A DNA stretch of 64,000 nt from JBNKFV01 sp050290265 (GCA_050290265.1 JBNKHI010000011.1:1-64000); one strand, 5' to 3'; positions 35,365 through 44,519 are shown, numbered from the stretch's first letter. The notes: a model not told the origin generated them from the sequence alone. Numbers and translations are program-made.

Positions 35365-36297
35365 TCATATATGCTCTAGAATAGTTCTCACCATAGCCTC
35401 AGTACTTGTGTCTGCATGAAAACCCGCAGCCTCTGCCGCAGCCGTTCGTAGCAGAGGGTAAGCACCAAAAGCAGCTTCTAAGTCTGAATCAGGCTTATAA
35501 CCCACCAAATCAACCGAGACAGCCAGTTGTTCTGCAACGGCTCCTACTAACTCACGCATTGCACAGCGCACTGCAGGCAAAGTGACAACTCTTGAGCGGG
35601 GCATCAAACTGGAGTCTAGACTTGCCGCATGTATAAGATTATTCACACAACGCTGAAGAGACATTAACCACATTGTTGCGGATGCAGATACTGGTGAAAC
35701 AAATGGCTGGCCAGCTCTAAGTTGGTGAAAAAGATTACTCATAAAAGCAGATTTTAAACCACTGGGAGCCATAGGCCGGGCAAGAATCCCTGGTAAACGC
35801 ACAGCGACAGCATCTATTAAACCGCGCCGGTTCATATCGGCAAGGGCCAATTCCACCATTGCTTTGTGCGTTCCATAAACCATAGTGGGCTGAAGACTGC
35901 ACTGGTCAGTTACAACGGCGGGCAACGGTGCTCCCAAAACAGCAATCGTACTGGCATAAACAATGCGAGGACATCCGCCACACTTCACAGCAGTCTCAAA
36001 CAATGCAAGTGCTGCATCCAGGTTCACTTGCTTCGACAAAGCGGGATCAGCCTCAGCAGCGCCACCAGGAAGCGCGGCCAAGTGGTACAACACATCCACA
36101 CCGCCTGCCAATGCCCGACTACACACAGCAGGGTCCTGTAACTGCCCTTCAATGACGTTCATGTTGGAAGATTGACGTAAGAAGCCAGCAGGAAACTGGT
36201 TATCCACCAGAACAAGCTGGATAGACTCATCGTTTAGCAACTGCGCAACTAACGCAGAACCAATAAAACCACCGGCACCAGTAACAACGACTTTCAT
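35365..36297 (-). CDS. NAD-dependent epimerase/dehydratase (DenD-like)
   Basis: This 310-aa short-chain dehydrogenase of the extended type has the Rossmann loop TGAGGFIGSAL at residues 6-16. The catalytic Y-x-x-x-K is in VYGTHKAM, with ASTIAVLG before it. Length and segments such as VRLPGILARP resemble D-erythronate dehydrogenase (DenD). Its neighbours do not include a four-carbon-sugar kinase, so the reaction is uncertain. It has its own promoter region, since a terminator lies upstream. Confidence 0.87.
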   Translation of the reverse strand: MKVVVTGAGGFIGSALVAQLLNDESIQLVLVDNQFPAGFLRQSSNMNVIEGQLQDPAVCSRALAGGVDVLYHLAALPGGAAEADPALSKQVNLDAALALFETAVKCGGCPRIVYASTIAVLGAPLPAVVTDQCSLQPTMVYGTHKAMVELALADMNRRGLIDAVAVRLPGILARPMAPSGLKSAFMSNLFHQLRAGQPFVSPVSASATMWLMSLQRCVNNLIHAASLDSSLMPRSRVVTLPAVRCAMRELVGAVAEQLAVSVDLVGYKPDSDLEAAFGAYPLLRTAAAEAAGFHADTSTEAMVRTILEHI

Positions 36298-36702
36298 TAT
36301 GGGATTTCTCCGAGGTAGTCACTTTCTCGGGACTACGCACCAGGCGACAATCGTAAGATACAAAAAAATATAAACGTATTATTTGGGCACCATCGTAAAG
36401 CAGAACGACACCTCTCACCATGAAAAAAGCCATGAGACCTATCGATATTTTGGATTCCGGACGTCGATAAAACTGATACCAATAAATGAAGAAAAATTTT
36501 CATACCTACCGACGGATACCGATAATTTAGCGCTTTGTCTACGACAGTATCATGCCAGCAAACAAAAATAACGAGTCTGTAAAATAAAAACCCAGCATGT
36601 AAGCTGGGTGAGAAAGATAGCGTTACCTCACTAATAACGTATTGACGGCAAAAATGGCAACGCTAGTGTTTGAAAATTCTGCTTTACTCAGCTCACTGTC
36701 TA
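36298..36702. other. 405-base gap before the epimerase
   Basis: It holds the terminator at 36580-36609 and presumably the epimerase promoter. No convincing coding frame was seen. Confidence 0.5.
36580..36609 (-). terminator. Rho-independent terminator after DUF3237
   Basis: On the minus strand a 7-bp stem (ACCCAGC/GCTGGGT, 36590-36609) is followed by TTTTTATTTT. It separates the oxygenase-DUF3237 unit from the epimerase. Confidence 0.8.
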
Positions 36703-37218
36703 TTAAAGCATTTTGTAATAACGCAATGTATTGCCATGTTCTTTGCGCTTACCAACACCCACAATAACGTGGCGCGTTAACCAATCATGTTTGCCTTCAG
36801 AAACCTCAAAGGTTGGAGATGCACGCAAGTAATATTCATCTTCCGGAACCACGGGGCCATTATTAAAAATCCAATTACGAATTTTATCCATAGTGTCAGG
36901 ATGCTTACCCCAAAGAAAACCTCGATTGTGAATCAAGATCAGGGAACCATCGTTTTCTTCTATCATGTAACGTGCGTCGAAAGACAACGTTCCATCAGGC
37001 CTAAACATAGCCCAGTCACCACCGCTATCAGGTAATACTTTTCCATTTAACAATGGCCCAGAAACCTTTCCAGCGTCAACATAGACGGCGCCGCGACCAA
37101 AGCCAGCAGGCGTTGCTGGGATATTGTGGACGCGCTGAAAGTCGAGATCTATTTCAAACGCAAACTCAAACTGAGGCCCATCTGATTGTAGATCTTGTGA
37201 AGTCATATCTGCTGTCAT
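36703..37218 (-). CDS. DUF3237-family protein
   Basis: This 171-aa protein matches the DUF3237 pattern, with the stretch around GRGAVYVDAGKVSGPLLNGKVLPDSGGDWAMFRPDGTLSFDARYMI. LILIHNRGFLWG and YYLRASPTFE follow. The family is a small beta barrel of unknown function, often found near aromatic or terpene catabolism genes. It lies 73 bases downstream of the carotenoid-oxygenase-like gene and upstream of a strong terminator, so the two form a unit. Confidence 0.87.
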   Translation of the reverse strand: MTADMTSQDLQSDGPQFEFAFEIDLDFQRVHNIPATPAGFGRGAVYVDAGKVSGPLLNGKVLPDSGGDWAMFRPDGTLSFDARYMIEENDGSLILIHNRGFLWGKHPDTMDKIRNWIFNNGPVVPEDEYYLRASPTFEVSEGKHDWLTRHVIVGVGKRKEHGNTLRYYKML

Positions 37219-37291
37219 TTGCTTAACCTTCTTTGTTATATTTTAGCCTGTACTCGACCATTGGAGCTAAATAATACGGTAAACACTACCG

Positions 37292-38737
37292 CTATTTTCC
37301 GGGAACCCACCAACCATGAACCTGTGGCCGCAGCCGCACAGGAAACTTAACCTTGGCAACCGGCGGCGCCGCGATATCGTCCGCTCTAACAATCCAGACC
37401 TCTGAGCGGTAGTCATCATCCGAGATCTGTGCGTCAACAACCAGGATTAACCAACCATTATCCTGCCCATCTTTGGATGGAACATGCACGGGCTCATTCA
37501 GCGCGTGCCCAGGTGGCAAACGCAGATAATCAATCGTGCCACTGGTCAGATTGAGTCGCATCATCTGGTTCACGGTAGCGCCCAGTGGTCCTCCGATCAT
37601 AGGAGGCCCCAACTCCGGGTTGTAGCATAGGTACCATACATTTTCGTAAGGCCGCCCTTGGTCTACATCGCGAATACGGGGCATATCTCCGCCTGGGCCA
37701 ATCTCTGATTCAGTAATACCTAGATCAGGGTTTTGTGGATCGATAGTCCAGCGAGTTAAGCTGGCTTTGATTTCTGACATGTGTTTATTAATACCTGAGG
37801 GGTAACGCACAAAATCAAAAAACACCGTATCGTATAAACACAAATCGACATGTACCTTTCCATCATCGTCTTCAAATGCGTTGACAAAGTGGAACGACGA
37901 CACACCTTTAGGCCCCTTAATCCATTTCATTTCGGAGGTATTGCCATAGCGAGGCATATAGCCTAACCAGCTTTCCTTGTCCTGCTCATGTAACCAGTGC
38001 AAACCACCCGCTTTAACCCGGTCAAGATCGGTGGTCGTAGGGAAAATAGGAAACAGCGCATAATTCTTCGTGATCACCATATCGTGCATCAACGATGTAT
38101 AAGGCGCGTCAAAGAATTGTTCAGAAATTAAATTGCCATTTTTATCGGCGATCCCATAAGCCACTTTGTTAGAACAAAGCTCATCAGCTTCGTAGCCGTG
38201 AAAAAACATTTCTCCAGTTTCAGGGTCAATGCGCGGATGGGCGGCCATGGTAAGTGAAGTTAACTTGCCGTTATAATCCCAGGAACCCACGGTTTCTAAT
38301 GTTTCTGGATCTACTTTATAAGGGCGACCGTCTTCTTTGGCTAACAATAAATGGCCACCGTGCCAAATAGGTGTGGTATTAGCCGCTGTACGGTCGACAC
38401 CCTGCGCTTCTGGCAAATCAGTATAAGGATTACGATAGCGACCAAATAGACGTTTTTGCGCTTTACGTTCCGCCAGGTAACGAGCTGTTTGTACAAACTT
38501 AAGGTCGGTATGCACATGACCGTCCTTAAACTGGATGCGATGCACTGTGGCGTCATCTGACAACACGGGCTCATCGGCATCAAAGGGTGGATACTGAGGA
38601 TCTGGCACCGCGCGGAAAAAACTACCTTCAATTTCGACAGGAATATCCCCTTCCACATCTAAATCAAACTGCCTCCATTCAACGCCAGATGGCGTATTTA
38701 AACCAGTGTAGTTTGGTGTCTCGGGATATTTTTTCAT
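37292..38737 (-). CDS. Carotenoid-oxygenase-family dioxygenase
   Basis: This 481-aa iron enzyme cleaves a C=C bond with O2. Four His ligands of the seven-bladed propeller can be placed at H167 (AAHPRIDPETGE), H218 (LMHDMVIT), H283 (SFHFVNAFED) and H474 (QVHGWWVPGK). The order is normal. The family cleaves carotenoids, apocarotenals or lignostilbenes. With a MarR repressor upstream and no carotenoid genes nearby, a stilbene or lignin-derived phenolic is more likely. A GGAG ribosome site precedes the ATG. Upstream are two palindromic elements that could be operators. Confidence 0.93.
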   Translation of the reverse strand: MKKYPETPNYTGLNTPSGVEWRQFDLDVEGDIPVEIEGSFFRAVPDPQYPPFDADEPVLSDDATVHRIQFKDGHVHTDLKFVQTARYLAERKAQKRLFGRYRNPYTDLPEAQGVDRTAANTTPIWHGGHLLLAKEDGRPYKVDPETLETVGSWDYNGKLTSLTMAAHPRIDPETGEMFFHGYEADELCSNKVAYGIADKNGNLISEQFFDAPYTSLMHDMVITKNYALFPIFPTTTDLDRVKAGGLHWLHEQDKESWLGYMPRYGNTSEMKWIKGPKGVSSFHFVNAFEDDDGKVHVDLCLYDTVFFDFVRYPSGINKHMSEIKASLTRWTIDPQNPDLGITESEIGPGGDMPRIRDVDQGRPYENVWYLCYNPELGPPMIGGPLGATVNQMMRLNLTSGTIDYLRLPPGHALNEPVHVPSKDGQDNGWLILVVDAQISDDDYRSEVWIVRADDIAAPPVAKVKFPVRLRPQVHGWWVPGK

Positions 38738-38749
38738 GTCTCCGTCCTC

Positions 38750-38765
38750 TAATCATTAATGATTA
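38750..38765. promoter_or_regulatory. 16-bp perfect palindrome before the carotenoid oxygenase
   Basis: TAATCATTAATGATTA is a perfect palindrome just upstream of the ribosome site, 12 bases before the start codon, where a bound repressor would block expression. Confidence 0.5.
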
Positions 38766-38802
38766 AAAATTTTTATTAAATTTATTATCCAGCTGAATAT
38801 TT

Positions 38803-38816
38803 GTTGCTATTGCAAC
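38803..38816. promoter_or_regulatory. Candidate MarR operator, copy 1
   Basis: The minus strand reads GTTGCAATAGCAAC, a dyad 66 bases before the carotenoid-oxygenase ATG. The plus-strand core TTGCTATTGCAA agrees with the core before the MarR gene at 10 of 12 positions. Confidence 0.5.
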
Positions 38817-38932
38817 AGTAACGTCGCCAAACGGGCACAGACTTGATATTTATGACAAAGTGTCAAAATTGCATCACCCAATTTTCAAGGTGGCAGCGCC
38901 AATGCGACAAATAATCCTAAGTGAAATAAGAT

Positions 38933-39382
38933 TCAGGGCTTATTAATATTATTGGAAATTCTCTCAAGCAGGGAAAAAAGATTATCTTTTTCATCCGTAC
39001 TAAAGCCGGCTAATAATCGGCTTTCGCCTTTACTGGCGACGGGTCGCGTTTTCTTATAAAAAAGCTTGCCGCTGTCAGATAAGGTTAAACAGCTTTTGCG
39101 TCCATCATGGCTATCGGCCTTATCCACCAGGTAGCCTTTTGCAATTAAACTTTTTACACCGCGACTGACAACCGATCGATCCAGAGCGACCAAATTAATC
39201 AGACTTGCCTGATCACTGCCAGGGCAATTAGCTACGCCCGTCATGATGCGCAACTCAGTACTGGACAGCCCCAATACGGCTCTCGCATCGCGCTCCACTT
39301 GCAGATTAATATTATTTGCCAAACGAACAATCACATAACTTATAGATCGTTCCAGACCTAACATGCTTGCTTTCTTATTCAT
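38933..39382 (-). CDS. MarR-family transcriptional regulator
   Basis: This 149-aa winged-helix regulator has the recognition region LVALDRSVVSRGVKSLIAKGYLVDKADSHDGRKSCLTLSDSG. The helices before it (LGLSSTELRIMTGVANCPGSDQASLINL) and after it (ERISNNI) form the dimer. MarR proteins are usually repressors released by phenolic compounds. It lies about 195 bases upstream of the carotenoid-oxygenase gene on the same strand, and a related dyad precedes both genes, so it likely controls both. Confidence 0.93.
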   Translation of the reverse strand: MNKKASMLGLERSISYVIVRLANNINLQVERDARAVLGLSSTELRIMTGVANCPGSDQASLINLVALDRSVVSRGVKSLIAKGYLVDKADSHDGRKSCLTLSDSGKLFYKKTRPVASKGESRLLAGFSTDEKDNLFSLLERISNNINKP

Positions 39383-39420
39383 AAATCAGCCTCTATAAAA
39401 GGCAGATTACGTCATGTTAA

Positions 39421-39432
39421 TTGCATTTGCAA
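39421..39432. promoter_or_regulatory. Candidate MarR operator, copy 2
   Basis: TTGCATTTGCAA, 39 bases before the MarR ATG, pairs with the copy before the oxygenase gene under the form TTGCWWTTGCAA. Confidence 0.5.
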
Positions 39433-39501
39433 CTAAATAAATGGGAGGTCATGGAATGAATTATGACGCGAAAAGTAGCTATTTTGTAATGCTAGCCAGG
39501 C

Positions 39502-40392
39502 CTACCGAAGTGCTTCAAAACCAGAAACCACATCAAATAATTCCGCATCAATACCACTTTGACGCAAACGATGAAAAGTTCTATTAAGGTCTTCCTGCAG
39601 TTCATCAATATTCTTCTCTGCACGCTGCATTGCCGCCAAACGGCTAGCATTTTCACTGGCTAGTGATTCAGCGCAGGCGCGGAAAAAGCTGACAAAGAGA
39701 TACTCTCGGAGCAACGCCCGCAGTGTAGGTTCGCGAGCAGGCAAAACTTCAGGTAGATGATTTGTCGGCCAAGGCATACTCGCAATACGCTGGCGCCAAG
39801 GCTGATCCAGGGGTAATAACAGCTGGCTAACAGGAATGTATATCGATCCCATTTGAGGACGATGATGCATGACATAAACACTGTCGATCACACCCTCTGC
39901 CTGCAGCGCTTCAATCTCTATCAATAATTCGCCAACCAAAGCCGTAATCGCATTAATCGAATTCGGCAGCTCAAACCCTTCCTGCAATGGTAATGAGGTT
40001 TCAGTCAACCGCGCCTGAATACGTTCGCCCACAGCCCACACCATTTTTTTCCCAGGTAACGGGGCCAAAGTTTTCTCAACGAATTCCACCATAATTTCAT
40101 TAAACTGACCCACTAGGCCTTGATCAGAACCGAATACAATGACACCGGTTGCGGCTTTAACTTGCGGACGCGAAGGGGTTGCTGCGTTGGACAAGTATTG
40201 CGTTTTAAAGCATGCTGACAAACCCAATTGCACAGTCCTATAGTAATCATCCAAAGAGCGGACTGCATTCTCGTATTGTCCAATGCTCGATACAGCAATG
40301 GCTTTCATTGTGCGCACTACCGATTCCAACTCATCAGCATTGGCAATTTTGTGACGCAGACTGGCAACACTTTCACTCATAACTGACAGCAT
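39502..40392 (-). CDS. atpG: N-ATPase gamma subunit
   Basis: This is the 296-aa central rotor stalk. It opens with SVASLRHKIANADELESVVRTMKAIAVSSIGQYENAVRSL and ends with MQRAEKNIDELQEDLNRTFHRLRQSGIDAELFDVVSGFEAL, the two coiled-coil helices that turn in the alpha3-beta3 head. It is the last gene of the operon, with 34 bases after atpA. The start is uncertain between 40392 and 40380 (MSESVASL); the purine-rich GAGAG favours 40392. Confidence 0.93.
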   Translation of the reverse strand: MLSVMSESVASLRHKIANADELESVVRTMKAIAVSSIGQYENAVRSLDDYYRTVQLGLSACFKTQYLSNAATPSRPQVKAATGVIVFGSDQGLVGQFNEIMVEFVEKTLAPLPGKKMVWAVGERIQARLTETSLPLQEGFELPNSINAITALVGELLIEIEALQAEGVIDSVYVMHHRPQMGSIYIPVSQLLLPLDQPWRQRIASMPWPTNHLPEVLPAREPTLRALLREYLFVSFFRACAESLASENASRLAAMQRAEKNIDELQEDLNRTFHRLRQSGIDAELFDVVSGFEALR

Positions 40393-40426
40393 TCTCTCTC
40401 ATACAAAATACGCTCTGGAATAAAAC

Positions 40427-41953
40427 TTAAGCTGACACCAATCCCTCAAGAGCAAAACGGGTACATGCCAGTATTTGCGTACGGTCATCAGTAGACAATT
40501 TTTTCGAGCTGCGAAGGCGCTCAACGATATCCGCAGGGATCTCCGCCGCTGCCGTCCGCACAGCATGTTCAGCAGCAGGCATTTGATCTAGCGGGACATC
40601 ATCAAACAAGCCTTCCATTAAAACCAGCAATACTGCAATTTGCTCGATCATAGCTACCGGGCTAAATTCAGCCTGCTTTAAGCAGGCACGAATACGCCGA
40701 CCGTGGGCAATAATTTTTAGCGTGTTATCGTCCAGTCTTGCGCCAAAACGCGCAAAAGATTCCAATTCTTCAAACTGTGCATAAGCCAGTTTCAGATCGG
40801 CAGCAACAGCACGATAGGCAGCTCGTTGGGCCTTACCGCCAACACGGGAAACAGACTTTCCAACATCAACAGCAGGTAATACACCCAATTCAAATAACGA
40901 TGGTGAAAGATAAATCTGGCCATCGGTAATAGAAATTAAGTTAGTAGGAATATACGCAGAAATATCCTGCGCTTCGGTTTCGATAATTGGCAGCGCGGTT
41001 AGCGATCCGCCACCGAGCTCAGGGCTTAAATGCGTTGCTCGCTCCAATAAGCGTGAATGTAAATAGAAAATATCTCCTGGAAAGGCTTCGCGTCCCGGCG
41101 GCCGGCGCTGCAACAAAGACAGTTCACGGTATGCGCGCGCGTGATGGGTTAAGTCATCATATACAATTAACACATCCCGCCCCTGCTGCATAAAATATTC
41201 CGCAATACTGGTGGCTGCGTAAGGTGCAATATACGCCAAGCCAGGCGGATCATTACCCTCAGTAACCACGACCGCGGTATATTCCAACGCGCCTTTTTCA
41301 CGCAACGTCGAAATTACTTTAGCAACACCAGACGCGCGCTGGCCAATGGCGCAATACACACATAACACGTTTTGATCGCGCTGGTTAAGAATAGTATCCA
41401 GTGCAATTGCCGTTTTACCCGTTTGCCGATCACCAAGAATCAATTCACGTTGGCCCCGGCCCACAGGAATCAAGGCATCAATAACTTTAATACCCGTCTG
41501 CAAGGGGACGCTAACGGGTGCTCGATCCATAATTGCCGGAGATGGACGCTCAACCGGTAGACGGCCGCTGGCAACCAATTGGCCCTTACCGTCCAGAGGT
41601 TCACCAATAGGGTTAAAAATGCGGCCAAGCAAACCATCCCCCACTGGCACATCAACCAGATGATAACAACGTTCAACGTCGTCGCCGGCTTGCAAATGCC
41701 AGTAATCACCTAGTAGCACGACACCAATTTCGAGCTCATCAACATTAAAAGCAATGCCATAAATATCGCCGGGAAAACGCAAGACTTCTTCAAAGCCCAC
41801 GCCAGGTAAACCAGTTACTTTGGCAATACCCGTAGCAATACTGGTAATGGTGCCCACTTCTCGTGGTTGCAGTTGTGGCGTATAGGATTCCCGTGCCTGC
41901 TGAAGATCAGAAAATACAGAATCGAACGCTGATTGCAGGAAATCTGAGGTCAT
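40427..41953 (-). CDS. atpA: N-ATPase alpha subunit
   Basis: This 508-aa head subunit has the P-loop GDRQTGKTAIALD at about residue 170 and the alpha signature around LPIIETEAQDISAYIPTNLISITDGQIYL. The Arg finger lies in GKSVSRVGGKAQ. Compared with the housekeeping F-type subunit the sequence is clearly divergent, as in N-ATPases. The start overlaps the atpF stop codon by four bases (ATGA). Confidence 0.96.
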   Translation of the reverse strand: MTSDFLQSAFDSVFSDLQQARESYTPQLQPREVGTITSIATGIAKVTGLPGVGFEEVLRFPGDIYGIAFNVDELEIGVVLLGDYWHLQAGDDVERCYHLVDVPVGDGLLGRIFNPIGEPLDGKGQLVASGRLPVERPSPAIMDRAPVSVPLQTGIKVIDALIPVGRGQRELILGDRQTGKTAIALDTILNQRDQNVLCVYCAIGQRASGVAKVISTLREKGALEYTAVVVTEGNDPPGLAYIAPYAATSIAEYFMQQGRDVLIVYDDLTHHARAYRELSLLQRRPPGREAFPGDIFYLHSRLLERATHLSPELGGGSLTALPIIETEAQDISAYIPTNLISITDGQIYLSPSLFELGVLPAVDVGKSVSRVGGKAQRAAYRAVAADLKLAYAQFEELESFARFGARLDDNTLKIIAHGRRIRACLKQAEFSPVAMIEQIAVLLVLMEGLFDDVPLDQMPAAEHAVRTAAAEIPADIVERLRSSKKLSTDDRTQILACTRFALEGLVSA

Positions 41954-42774
41954 AACATGCCTGCTTTTATGGCAGTTTTAGCAACCTTACTGCTTTGATT
42001 GTCTGCAACATTGTTATCAGAAACGCGCAGTAATTCATCAACACTCTGCGCTAGCGACGTCAGATAGTCGTCGATACTCCAAGCCACTTTTTGCCCATTC
42101 GAACTCAGTTCAATACCGCAACCTATTGACGGTTCGGTAGCAAACGTTAAGGAAATAGAAAGTTGTAGAACCTCGTTGATCGTTGTTTCAATCAGTGAAC
42201 GTTGATTATCAGATAGTGCAAACGCTGATCGAACTGTTAACGCCTGCGTCGAAGTTGAAAAGGCAGTCAGCAAGGCTGCTTTGTCGACATCATTAAGTTC
42301 GCGTAAACGCTGCACAAATATGTCTACCATACTGGACTCCAGCGTTGTACCAGCAAGGTCATTAAGCACCTGCCGGGCAATAGCAAACACCTCTCTTCGC
42401 GCCTGTTCGCTGACAACCTCTTGTAAACTGTTCCGCTCATTGTCCAATGCGGCCTGCAATCGTTTTCGCAAAGCATCGGACTCCTCTCGCACCGCATTAA
42501 GTGCATGCATGCGTTCGCTTTTGATTTCTTCTGTCAATTGAGCCATGCGTGTCGTATGGGCTTTATCAATCGCTATATTCTTTTGCTCAAATTCCAAGCG
42601 CTGTTTTTCAGCATCGGCCTTGGTAGCATCTGCACTAGCCAATTCAGCAGCGATGCGTTTCTCACGAGCATCAATAGCATCAAGGATAGGACGATACAAA
42701 AAACGTTTCAGTAACCACACCAAAACCAAAAAATTAATAACTTGCGCAATAACTGTAAACCAGTCGATCAGCAT
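41950..42774 (-). CDS. atpF: N-ATPase b subunit with fused delta-like C-terminus
   Basis: This 274-aa subunit is much longer than a normal b (about 155 aa). It has one N-terminal membrane helix (WFTVIAQVINFLVLVWLLKRFLYRPILDAID), a long coiled coil rich in Ala, Glu and Lys (~40-120), then a globular end. No separate delta gene exists in this operon, and the long C-terminus presumably does its job, as known for N-ATPases. Confidence 0.94.
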   Translation of the reverse strand: MLIDWFTVIAQVINFLVLVWLLKRFLYRPILDAIDAREKRIAAELASADATKADAEKQRLEFEQKNIAIDKAHTTRMAQLTEEIKSERMHALNAVREESDALRKRLQAALDNERNSLQEVVSEQARREVFAIARQVLNDLAGTTLESSMVDIFVQRLRELNDVDKAALLTAFSTSTQALTVRSAFALSDNQRSLIETTINEVLQLSISLTFATEPSIGCGIELSSNGQKVAWSIDDYLTSLAQSVDELLRVSDNNVADNQSSKVAKTAIKAGML

Positions 42775-42777
42775 AAC

Positions 42778-43059
42778 TTATTGACCTGCAGCCTGAGTCA
42801 TAAAGTAATTCCAAAATGGGTTGGCAAACAACAAAATCATCGACACCACAAAGCAATAAATTGCTGTGGATTCAATCATCGCCAAGCCGACAAAGAGTGT
42901 TCGGGTAATGGTCGCCGACGCATCCGGTTGCTGTGCTAAAGATGACAATGCCACTGCAACCGCCTTACCTTCACCCAATGAAGGGCCAATAACGCCGAAG
43001 GCAACCGTCATTCCAGCAGTGATAATAGATACCACTGCAATAATCGTCATACTGTCCAT
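42778..43059 (-). CDS. atpE: N-ATPase c subunit (rotor ring)
   Basis: This 93-aa, two-helix proteolipid has ion-site residues E63, S64, T65 and Y68 in the helix-2 segment MIESTAIYCFVV, the pattern of Na+-binding c subunits. A second acid, E30 in GEGKAV, lies on helix 1 where Na+ F-type rings have Gln. Two carboxylates per site are typical of N-type c rings. That type is often assigned to Na+, but a Burkholderia ring with two carboxylates was found to prefer H+, so the coupling ion here stays open. A GAGGAAAT ribosome site is strong, fitting the high copy number needed. Confidence 0.95.
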   Translation of the reverse strand: MDSMTIIAVVSIITAGMTVAFGVIGPSLGEGKAVAVALSSLAQQPDASATITRTLFVGLAMIESTAIYCFVVSMILLFANPFWNYFMTQAAGQ

Positions 43060-43119
43060 AATATTTCCTCAACAAAAGTCATTGTAGTATATTTTTTTTT
43101 GCGAAAGTTCGACTTATTT

Positions 43120-43824
43120 TCATTGCTGTTCAGTTGTAGTCGACGCGACAGGTATTGGTTTTCGTGATCGCGTTGCTGCGGCGATATACACGGTGGCTAG
43201 TATAAAAAATATATAAGCCTGCACAATGCCAGTGAGCAAACCAAGCAGTGTCATCACAATAGGAAACAAAAATGGGGTGATACTGAGTAAGATGGCGATA
43301 ATCATTGCACCACTCATCATGTTGCCGAACAGCCGGACCGCCAACGCCAATGTGCGCGACCCTTCACTGATAATATTAAATGGCAGCATTATGACAGTAG
43401 GCTGAGTATAAGAAGCCAAATATCCCCCTAACCCCTGCTGCTGGATACCAAATATTGGCACCGCCACAAAAACACAAAGCGACAGTCCAACAGTACTGGA
43501 GAGTGATCCTGTTGGCGGTTCGAAACCAGGAATGATCGTACCCAGCGCAGAAAGCGCAACAAACAAAAACAGCGAGCCTAAAAACCCAAGGTATTGATAT
43601 GGCTGAGACAAACCCACATCTTTAATTTGTTTGCTTATACTAATCACAATAACTTCTAACAGATTCTGCCAACGCGAACGGTGCAGACCGGTAGATAAAT
43701 TACGCGTAATCATAATTGATCCCACTACCAATACCAGCATGACTAGCCAAGTGAATATGATAGTGGCATTGAGTTTAAACAAACCCATTTGCCAATAGAC
43801 AATTTGATCGGGACTAAGGTGCAT
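43120..43824 (-). CDS. atpB: N-ATPase a subunit
   Basis: The start is set at ATG 43824 (MHLSPDQIVYWQ, 234 aa), because the longer frame up to 43995 lies inside atpR. Five or six helices carry the essential Arg in LALAVRLFGNMMSG, which faces the c ring. It overlaps atpR by 11 bases. The half-channel partner residues are not assigned here. Confidence 0.92.
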   Translation of the reverse strand: MHLSPDQIVYWQMGLFKLNATIIFTWLVMLVLVVGSIMITRNLSTGLHRSRWQNLLEVIVISISKQIKDVGLSQPYQYLGFLGSLFLFVALSALGTIIPGFEPPTGSLSSTVGLSLCVFVAVPIFGIQQQGLGGYLASYTQPTVIMLPFNIISEGSRTLALAVRLFGNMMSGAMIIAILLSITPFLFPIVMTLLGLLTGIVQAYIFFILATVYIAAATRSRKPIPVASTTTEQQ

Positions 43825-44167
43825 AACGACTATTCTGCTTATTATTGGATGAATTTTCTGACGCAGGTTTTTCGCTCGGTGAAGATTCGGTAGGGCGAAG
43901 TATTCGTGTTGCAACCAAACGCACAGCCATAAAACCAAGCAGGCCCAGCAACATTTTCTGCCAGTTGTCGCCCAGCACAAAATAAAATCCAGCAATCACA
44001 ATACAGCTTCGCAGCAGCATACTACCCAGAAACAACAGCGCCACCTGTCTGCGCGATACTAACTGCCGAACGGTTAACCACAGCCCAGCAAAATAAAATG
44101 CGCCGAGTAATACGCCGGTGAGAAACGCGGCAAAAACATCGAAGGCATTAATCAACATCATCATCAC
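43814..44167 (-). CDS. atpR: N-ATPase accessory subunit AtpR
   Basis: This 117-aa protein has three hydrophobic helices and Arg residues in membrane or near-membrane positions (LWLTVRQLVSRRQ, MLLRSCIVIAGFYF). AtpR is found only in N-type operons and is thought to help c-ring assembly by pairing with the acidic c residues. It overlaps atpQ by 20 bases. Confidence 0.88.
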   Translation of the reverse strand: MMMMLINAFDVFAAFLTGVLLGAFYFAGLWLTVRQLVSRRQVALLFLGSMLLRSCIVIAGFYFVLGDNWQKMLLGLLGFMAVRLVATRILRPTESSPSEKPASENSSNNKQNSRYAP

Positions 44168-44519
44168 TCTCGCGTCGGTGAATTTCTTTATCTTCTTTAT
44201 CGACCCAGCGCCAGGCGTTAAAACAGCCCAGCGTTAAGCCAACAACTAGCAACATGAGTGTCCAGGAGCGTCCGCCCGGAAAATGTTTATCTAACCAAAT
44301 ACCCACCATAGCGCCTACCAATGTAGGTATAGCGACGGACCAACCGATAAGCCCCATCATGCCCAAACCAGACCAAATAGTTTTAGTGACATGTCGCTGT
44401 GCTTTCAATTTACGAGCTGCGACATCACCGATTTTACGGCTGAACCTGGCACCTTGCGAACCGGGTTTACGCTTTTTAGCTTTATCGACCTTAGGCGTTG
44501 CTTCCGTTGGTTTCGTCAT
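44148..44519 (-). CDS. atpQ: N-ATPase accessory subunit AtpQ (AtpI/AtpZ-like)
   Basis: This 123-aa protein has a basic N-terminal tail of about 45 residues and two helices (GMMGLIGWSVAIPTLVGAMVGIWLD and SWTLMLLVVGLTLGCFNAWRWV). The layout fits AtpI/AtpZ-type assembly or Mg2+ proteins and occupies the Q position in atpDCQRBEFAG. It overlaps atpC by four bases. Confidence 0.86.
   Translation of the reverse strand: MTKPTEATPKVDKAKKRKPGSQGARFSRKIGDVAARKLKAQRHVTKTIWSGLGMMGLIGWSVAIPTLVGAMVGIWLDKHFPGGRSWTLMLLVVGLTLGCFNAWRWVDKEDKEIHRRESDDDVD

Noticed and set aside
43825..43995. Upstream extension of atpB
   Set aside because: It overlaps atpR and does not resemble an a subunit.
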